Of a DNA stretch of 64,000 nt, positions 58,401-64,000 are shown in pieces. This DNA comes from Proteus vulgaris (GTDB taxonomy: Bacteria; Pseudomonadota; Gammaproteobacteria; Enterobacterales; Enterobacteriaceae): contig NZ_CP137920.1 in assembly GCF_033708015.1 (NCBI RefSeq), positions 1,550,001 to 1,614,000 of the forward strand, read 5' to 3'. The notes below the pieces were generated by a model. That model was not told the origin of the DNA. It made no database searches and saw only the letters and a program-made list of their open reading frames with translations. Both the position numbers and the translations under genes were made by a program. Each line of letters begins with the position of its first letter. Within the stretch, counting starts at the first letter, position 1.

Positions 58401-59180
58401 CTATTTTTCTTTTAAATTAAATAATTAAATGAGAATATCCAAATAAGATAAATAATCTCAGCATAAAGCACTAGATGATTTATCTTTCTATATCAAAAAT
58501 AACCAATAACTCTAAATATCAATAGAACAATGATAAAGATAATTTTATTATTAAGAATAAACTTCTAATACTAAAGGTAGTGTTTATTTTATTTATTACG
58601 CTAGATTATTTAAGATTTTTCTTAAATAAAAAATGATGTTTAATTCAATAATTCATCAATAAAAATGTTATGGTGTTTGAAAGATTTTAATTAGAAAGAT
58701 AATAAGTAAAAATTATTAGATGTAAGCTTAACTCTTTATTTTTATTCATATTTAAGCAACTAAAATAATTTTACAAATCTTAAAAGTAAATTTTATAATA
58801 TGAGTTAAATAGGAAATACTTCCTATTTTCAGACGACATTTGTTAACTTGGTGTTATCATAATGATATATTATAAATTGCATAACGATTGTTATTTTTCA
58901 GCTTAATAAATTAAGATCTATCTTAATATAATGTATAAATCTTAAGAATATAGTCAGTATTTATTTAATTAAGTAATTAAAACAGAAATAAGTGGTGTAT
59001 TTAACATGTCATAAATACGTAGTTTACTTATTATGTTAATCAGCATGGATGTTGAATTAAGCTATCAGATTAGAGAATTCATTTATTGAATACTAAATAT
59101 ATTAGCCAGTTAGCGCGAAACGGTGGCTTTTATTACGTATCTGTGGCAATTAAGGATAAAACAAATAAAAAGGGGTAAAA
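58401..59180 (+). promoter_or_regulatory. Long AT-rich control region of umoD
   Basis: This region of 780 bases has no credible gene and precedes umoD. It contains three palindromes with the same geometry of two 6-base arms around 4 bases: TTAAGA-N4-TCTTAA at 58610-58625, TAGGAA-N4-TTCCTA at 58810-58825, and TTAAGA-N4-TCTTAA at 58911-58926. They look like RcsB-type boxes (TAAGA...TCTTA). AGGGG at 59171-59175 is the umoD ribosome site. Confidence 0.55.
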
Positions 59181-59681
59181 GTGGGTGTTAATGTCAGAAA
59201 GTGCACACTAATAGGACTAATCATTGCATTAGCAATTCTTTCATTTATTGCATGGAGGTGGGTATTTCCCCAACCTCAATACGCTTATGTTGTTTCGGCT
59301 ACGCCTATTAAATCGACCGTTTTTGTGACAGAAGAGTATTGTCACCGAATTGGCTTACCGACACCTTTTACACCAGAAAAATTGTCACGATTTCATCCAG
59401 CAGAGCAAGAGTGTCGAGTGTTTTATATGATTGAAGCACTCAACAATAGCAATATAGCTAATTTTCCTTATCCTCAATTTAAAGAGTGCATCCCGATTTA
59501 TCGTCAAGAGCGTAGGATCGTTGGTTATGATGTACTTTACACTATCGATGGAACACCGGGCAAAGTGCGAACCACGTTTAAACCTGGTGAAGTTATCGCG
59601 TTAGACTCTGATGGTAGACTGATTTTAGAACAAGAGCCTTATTGTTCTATGAATGAAAAAATACCTTGTCGTAAAGAGTAA
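59181..59681 (+). CDS. umoD: UmoD, YcfJ-like envelope protein (flhDC upregulator)
   Basis: The 166-residue product has one N-terminal membrane helix or uncleaved signal (about residues 8-27) and a periplasmic domain with six or more cysteines. PQYAYVVSATPIK and the end IVGYDVLYTIDGTPGKVR with ALDSDGRLIL match E. coli YcfJ, but the glycine-zipper middle of YcfJ is missing. The gene sits directly after ndh, the position of ycfJ in E. coli. Proteus mirabilis UmoD is a known YcfJ homologue that raises flhDC expression and swarming, linked to the Rcs pathway through UmoB/IgaA. The start is GTG 59181. The name is inferred from resemblance and position. Confidence 0.78.
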   Translation: MGVNVRKCTLIGLIIALAILSFIAWRWVFPQPQYAYVVSATPIKSTVFVTEEYCHRIGLPTPFTPEKLSRFHPAEQECRVFYMIEALNNSNIANFPYPQFKECIPIYRQERRIVGYDVLYTIDGTPGKVRTTFKPGEVIALDSDGRLILEQEPYCSMNEKIPCRKE

Positions 59682-59710
59682 ACCCAACAATATAACAATT
59701 AACATAAAAG

Positions 59711-59746
59711 AAAGGCGTAATTGAAATGACTCCAATTACGCCTTTT
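59711..59746. terminator. Bidirectional terminator between umoD and mfd
   Basis: A 13-base perfect stem (AAAGGCGTAATTG with CAATTACGCCTTT) with A- and T-runs on both flanks separates two convergent genes. Confidence 0.9.
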
Positions 59747-59762
59747 GTTGATAAAATAACCG

Positions 59763-62700
59763 TTATTTTGTGATTATTTTATGCTCATTAAATGCACTTA
59801 ACATATCATCAATAAAAGTGAGTCGTTTTTCACGCTCAGTTAAATCAGTAATAAATTTCAGTTTTGATGGACCATCTAAACGGAAAATAGCAGGTTGCTT
59901 TTGAAGTAAGCTGATTAAATATCCCGGATCAACCTTATTCTTTTCACTAAACTCAATAAATCCACCTTTATCATGGGCTTCAATTCGAGTGATCCCTAAA
60001 CTCATAGCACTTAAGCGAATCGCAGCATTGCGCAATAGATAACGCCCCGCATCAGGTAATTTACCAAATCTATCGATTAATTCTGCTCTTAGATCATTGA
60101 GCTCTGTTAGGTCGATTGCACTGGCAATTCGTTTATAGAATGAAAGTCTGACATTAACATCAGGAATGTAATCATCAGGCAACAAGACTGGCATTCTTAA
60201 TTCAATTTCAGTTTGTTGATTGGTGAGATCTTCAAGTGATGGCTCTCGGCCTTCTTTAAGCGCTTCTACTGCACTTTCTAACAATTCCATATAAAGTGAG
60301 AAGCCGACTGTATTCATTTGACCGCTTTGTTCTTCACCTAATAATTCACCCGCGCCTCGAATTTCTAAGTCATGAGTCGCTAATGCAAAACCTGCCCCCA
60401 AATCTTCCAGTGAAGCAATTGCTTCTAAACGTTTATGAGCATCTTTTGTCATTGCTTTAGGATGTGGTGTTAACAAATAAGCATAAGCTTGATGATGAGA
60501 GCGACCTACTCGACCACGTAGCTGATGCAATTGCGCTAAACCAAAGTGATCTGCACGTTCAATAATAATAGTGTTCGCACTGGGTATATCGATACCTGTT
60601 TCAATAATGGTGGTGCAAAGCAATACATTAAAACGTTGGTGATGGAAATCATTCATCACACGCTCAAGTTCACGTTCACGCATTTGTCCGTGACCAATAC
60701 CAATACGCGCTTCAGGAACGAGTGCCGCTAGTCTCTCACGAGCTTTTTCGATATTTTCAACATCGTTATACAAGTAATAAACTTGCCCACCACGCAATGT
60801 TTCACGCAAGATAGCTTCACGTACCACTAAGTCATCATATTCTCGTACAAAGGTTTTTACGGATAAACGACGCGCTGGTGGCGTTGCAATAATGGAAAGA
60901 TCACGCATACCACTCATTGCCATATTCAACGTACGCGGGATCGGTGTCGCCGTTAGCGTTAAAATATCAACATTTGCACGCATGGCTTTTATGCGCTCTT
61001 TGTGACGTACACCAAAGCGGTGCTCTTCATCGACAATTAATAACCCTAAATCTTTCCATTGGATATTCGGTTGAAGGAGCTTGTGTGTACCAATCACAAT
61101 ATCAACGGTTCCTTCAGCCAGTTTATCTGTGATTTGCTGTTGCTCTTTTGCACTACGAAAACGCGAAATCATTTCAATGTTAACGGGCCAATTAGCAAAA
61201 CGATCTCGGAAATTATCAAAATGCTGCTGAGCCAATAGGGTCGTTGGCACTAAAATGGCGACTTGTTTATTGTTATTAACAGCAAGAAATGCAGCACGCA
61301 TCGCAACTTCTGTTTTACCAAACCCAACATCGCCACAGACGAGTCTATCCATTGAAATGGCTTGGCACATATCGCTAAGTACAGCATTAATCGCTATTTC
61401 TTGATCTGGCGTTGTTTCAAAAGGAAAACTTTGGCGGAATGATTGGTATTGCTCTTTGTCCATTTTAAAGGCAAAGCCTGTTTTTACTTCACGCTGAGCA
61501 TAAATATCTAATAACTCTGCGGCAACATCACGCACTTTTTCGGCGGCTTTTTGGCGGGCTCTTACCCATGCATCGCCACCTAATTTATGCAGTGGGGCAT
61601 TTTCATCTGCGCCACCAGAATAACGACTGATTAAATGCAGTGATGAAACAGGCACATAAAGTTTGTCATTACCCGCGTAGCTTAACATCAAGTATTCAGC
61701 TTTAACGCCACCCGCTTCTAGTGTTGTCATTCCTTGATAGCGGCCAACACCATGCTGAAGGTGAACAACGGGTTGTCCTATATTTAATTCAGCAAGATTG
61801 CGAATTAAAGTATCTGTATTAATCGCACGACGATTGTCTTGACGACGGCGATTAACACGTTCACCTAACATATCACTTTCACAGATCATGGCTAATTGAC
61901 GATGACTGTCAATAAATCCATGTTCAGCAGCGCCAATGATAAAGTAAAAACCTTTCTCTTGAGCGTCAGATAATTCAATGATCTGTTTGGGGGCTATTTT
62001 TATCCGCGATAAAAGCTCTTGTACGGTTTCGCGCCGTCCTTCACTTTCCACTGAGAAAATAATACTGCCTGAAAATTGTTCTTGGAATCGGCGTAAGTTA
62101 TCTAACGGTGATTTGCTTTGAGCGTTAATCGATAAATCAGGAAGGGGTTGATAGCCTAAATTGGTCTGTCCAGCTTTTTCTGGCAACGTTTCTGTTTTAA
62201 GTTGAATACGAGGCCACTGCTTTAATGCTTGATTAAATTTATCAACATTCAGCCAAATGTCATCAGGGGGTAATAGTGGTCGCATAGGATCAACACGACG
62301 GCTTTCAAAACGTTGATTAATGTCTTGCCAAAATTTTTCCACAAAATCGTGTAAATCTTGCGTCACTATTAATGTGTTTTTAGGGAAATAAGCAAATAAG
62401 CTAGATAAAGGCTGTTCAAAAAATAGGGGTTGCCAATATTCAATGCCCGTTGGCAATATGTGTTTACTGACTTGCTGATAAATATGTTCAGGATCACGTC
62501 TTACATCAAACCGTTCACGCCATTGGCTACGGAAAATTTCTATCGCATTTGCATCAGTTGGAAATTCATGGGCAGGCAGTAAATTAATTTGATCAACTTC
62601 AGCTAATGTTCGCTGTGTATCGACATCAAAAGTACGTAGACTATCTATTTCGTCATCAAAAAAATCAATACGATAAGGAAATTCACTTCCCATAGGAAAT

Positions 62701-63212
62701 AAGTCTAATAAGGCGCCACGCGTTGCATATTCACCATGTTCTAATACTTGTTCGACATGACGATATCCCGCTTCATCTAATGTTTTACGTAAATTATCAC
62801 GAGAAAGTACCTCTCCTTTTTGCATTACCAGCGCATGACTTGCGAGATAATCCGTAGGACAGACCTTCTGCATTAACGTATTGACAGGTAAGATTAAAAT
62901 TCCCTTGAGAAGTGATGGAATACGGTATAGCGTAGAAAGGCGGTTTGAGATAATTTCTTGGTGAGGTGAAAAACTGTCGTATGGCAGCGTTTCCCAATCT
63001 GATAATGTCTCAACAGGATAATCACAAAACTGACGGATTTCATCTTGTAAACGCAATGCATTTTGCATATCACGAGTAACAAGAACGACTAATCCAGAGT
63101 GACGTTTGATGATCTCTGCACATTCTAGAGCACAAGCGGCACCAGTCAGTTGACCTAGCTGACGAGTATCCCCTTGTTTTATAGGAAGTTGATAACGATA
63201 TTCTGAGGACAT
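59763..63212 (-). CDS. mfd: Transcription-repair coupling factor Mfd
   Basis: Mfd displaces RNA polymerase stalled at DNA damage and recruits UvrA. ATG at 63212 gives 1149 residues beginning MSSEYRYQLPIKQGDTRQLG, matching E. coli; the frame could extend 18 codons upstream but without family support. Seen in order: the UvrB-like N-terminal modules (DWETLPYDSFSPHQ), the RNA polymerase-interaction domain (HLQHGVGRYQGM), the helicase P-loop CGDVGFGKTEVAMRAAF, DEEHRFGVRHKE, TATPIPRTL, the RecG-type region GRVGRSHHQAYAYLL and the TRCF C-terminal domain. It is divergent from lolC. Confidence 0.96.
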   Translation of the reverse strand: MSSEYRYQLPIKQGDTRQLGQLTGAACALECAEIIKRHSGLVVLVTRDMQNALRLQDEIRQFCDYPVETLSDWETLPYDSFSPHQEIISNRLSTLYRIPSLLKGILILPVNTLMQKVCPTDYLASHALVMQKGEVLSRDNLRKTLDEAGYRHVEQVLEHGEYATRGALLDLFPMGSEFPYRIDFFDDEIDSLRTFDVDTQRTLAEVDQINLLPAHEFPTDANAIEIFRSQWRERFDVRRDPEHIYQQVSKHILPTGIEYWQPLFFEQPLSSLFAYFPKNTLIVTQDLHDFVEKFWQDINQRFESRRVDPMRPLLPPDDIWLNVDKFNQALKQWPRIQLKTETLPEKAGQTNLGYQPLPDLSINAQSKSPLDNLRRFQEQFSGSIIFSVESEGRRETVQELLSRIKIAPKQIIELSDAQEKGFYFIIGAAEHGFIDSHRQLAMICESDMLGERVNRRRQDNRRAINTDTLIRNLAELNIGQPVVHLQHGVGRYQGMTTLEAGGVKAEYLMLSYAGNDKLYVPVSSLHLISRYSGGADENAPLHKLGGDAWVRARQKAAEKVRDVAAELLDIYAQREVKTGFAFKMDKEQYQSFRQSFPFETTPDQEIAINAVLSDMCQAISMDRLVCGDVGFGKTEVAMRAAFLAVNNNKQVAILVPTTLLAQQHFDNFRDRFANWPVNIEMISRFRSAKEQQQITDKLAEGTVDIVIGTHKLLQPNIQWKDLGLLIVDEEHRFGVRHKERIKAMRANVDILTLTATPIPRTLNMAMSGMRDLSIIATPPARRLSVKTFVREYDDLVVREAILRETLRGGQVYYLYNDVENIEKARERLAALVPEARIGIGHGQMRERELERVMNDFHHQRFNVLLCTTIIETGIDIPSANTIIIERADHFGLAQLHQLRGRVGRSHHQAYAYLLTPHPKAMTKDAHKRLEAIASLEDLGAGFALATHDLEIRGAGELLGEEQSGQMNTVGFSLYMELLESAVEALKEGREPSLEDLTNQQTEIELRMPVLLPDDYIPDVNVRLSFYKRIASAIDLTELNDLRAELIDRFGKLPDAGRYLLRNAAIRLSAMSLGITRIEAHDKGGFIEFSEKNKVDPGYLISLLQKQPAIFRLDGPSKLKFITDLTEREKRLTFIDDMLSAFNEHKIITK

Positions 63213-63405
63213 AAGCGTGTAATGTGAACTCTTTGTTGTAGTTAACTCCCAACACATCTTTAGCATAATGGCTAAAGCTTAAACTGGCGGGCAGGTTAAG
63301 ATAAAAGAAAAACCACAGTTTGGGAATAGAGTGGTTCCATTCAGTAAGACTACCCTTTATTATCCCTGAACACTTCGCATTAGCAACAGGAACAGCACAG
63401 ATTTC

Positions 63406-64000
63406 ATGTACAATTCTGTCTCATTTTATATAGGGCTCCGTTATATGCGGGGTCGTGCGGTCGATAAATTCGGTCGCTTTGTCTCATGGCTATCCGCTTT
63501 AGGGATTATGTTAGGTGTAGCAGCACTGATCACAGTGACTTCTGTCATGAATGGCTTTGAACGTTCATTGCAACAAAGCATTCTAGCGTATATTCCACAA
63601 GCAATCGTGACATCACCTAACGGGCAGTTACCCCGAGATCCAAATATAGCTGAAAGATTACTGACGCGTGAAGGTATCATAAACGTTACCCCTTTAGTAG
63701 AAGGTGATGTCGTTTTACAAAGTAAAGACAATATCAGCGTTGGTGTCATGCTGGGAATAGAAAAAGAGCAAGATGAACCTTTAACGAAATATATTCGTTA
63801 TGGGGATTTTTCTATGCTGAAAGCGGGAGACTATGGTGTGATTTTAGGAAGTGGCCTCGCTAAACAGTTAAAAGTAAAAGTGGGGGATAACATCCGTCTT
63901 ATTGTACCAAGTGTTAGCCAATTAACACCCATGGGAAGATTACCTAGTCAACGATTATTTACCGTTAAAGGTATTTTCCAAAGTGGTGGTGATGCAGATG
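63406..64000 (+). CDS. lolC: Lipoprotein-releasing ABC transporter membrane subunit LolC (5' part)
   Basis: The frame starts at ATG 63406 (MYNSVSFYIGLRYMRGRAVD) and is open to the end of the window, so only the first 198 residues are seen. FGRFVSWLSALGIMLGVAAL is the first membrane helix of the LolC/E family, and TPMGRLPSQRLFTVKGIF is the conserved periplasmic hook region. LolCDE extracts lipoproteins from the inner membrane for sorting to the outer membrane. It is divergent from mfd, as in E. coli; the 193 bases between should hold both promoters. Confidence 0.93.
   Translation, partial: MYNSVSFYIGLRYMRGRAVDKFGRFVSWLSALGIMLGVAALITVTSVMNGFERSLQQSILAYIPQAIVTSPNGQLPRDPNIAERLLTREGIINVTPLVEGDVVLQSKDNISVGVMLGIEKEQDEPLTKYIRYGDFSMLKAGDYGVILGSGLAKQLKVKVGDNIRLIVPSVSQLTPMGRLPSQRLFTVKGIFQSGGDAD

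Noticed and set aside
58501..58800. Possible small RNA or short gene in the AT-rich region before umoD
   Set aside because: No terminator, promoter pair or frame could be supported; only the palindromes are worth reporting.

Overview
The window is AT-rich enterobacterial chromosome and most resembles Proteus (P. mirabilis or a close relative). The core genes run in the order known from Escherichia coli: rne/rluC, yceF, yceD-rpmF-plsX-fabHDG-acpP-fabF-pabC-mltG-tmk-holB-ycfH, hinT-ycfL-lpoB-thiK-nagZ-ycfP-ndh, then mfd/lolC. The gene in the ycfJ position after ndh is a divergent YcfJ-like protein that fits UmoD, the Proteus activator of flhDC and swarming. The species is inferred from gene content and base composition only.

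Bases 1-25000 are an accessory contact-dependent inhibition (CDI) locus in the enterobacterial order cdiB-cdiA-cdiI. It holds a TpsB outer-membrane transporter, a giant TpsA/CdiA exoprotein of about 4426 residues with a VENN pretoxin motif and a C-terminal toxin, and its immunity gene. Behind it lies a 9 kb graveyard and reservoir of orphan toxin and immunity cassettes: (1) an orphan toxin module that starts at its own VENN motif and carries a paralogue of the resident toxin and immunity pair; (2) a second copy of the pretoxin region joined to the last residues of a lost toxin, followed by a SUKH-like immunity gene; (3) a third, longer copy of the 3' part of cdiA (frameshifted) that ends in VENN and a glycine-rich, probably membrane-active toxin, itself broken; (4) a tandem series of toxin C-terminal ends, each followed by a small two-helix membrane immunity gene (six in all, one frameshifted, two nearly identical). 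Toxins are decayed, while most immunity genes are intact.

Bases 25000-35100 hold a mixed metabolic block: an indolepyruvate/phenylpyruvate-type decarboxylase divergent from a LysR regulator, quinone-dependent D-lactate dehydrogenase, a SIR2-like DUF4917 protein, exonuclease I, a LysE-type exporter, a FosA fosfomycin-modifying enzyme, and a LacY-type sugar:proton symporter behind two identical GTTAACGTTAAC operators and a CRP-like site.

Bases 35100-64000 are conserved housekeeping genes: tmaR, rne with a long leader, rluC, the fatty-acid synthesis cluster, cell-wall and DNA-replication genes, ndh with a perfect FNR box, umoD behind about 0.8 kb of AT-rich DNA with three palindromes of identical 6-4-6 geometry, mfd, and the start of lolC, which runs off the window. 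I see no tRNA, rRNA, CRISPR array, prophage or intact insertion sequence.
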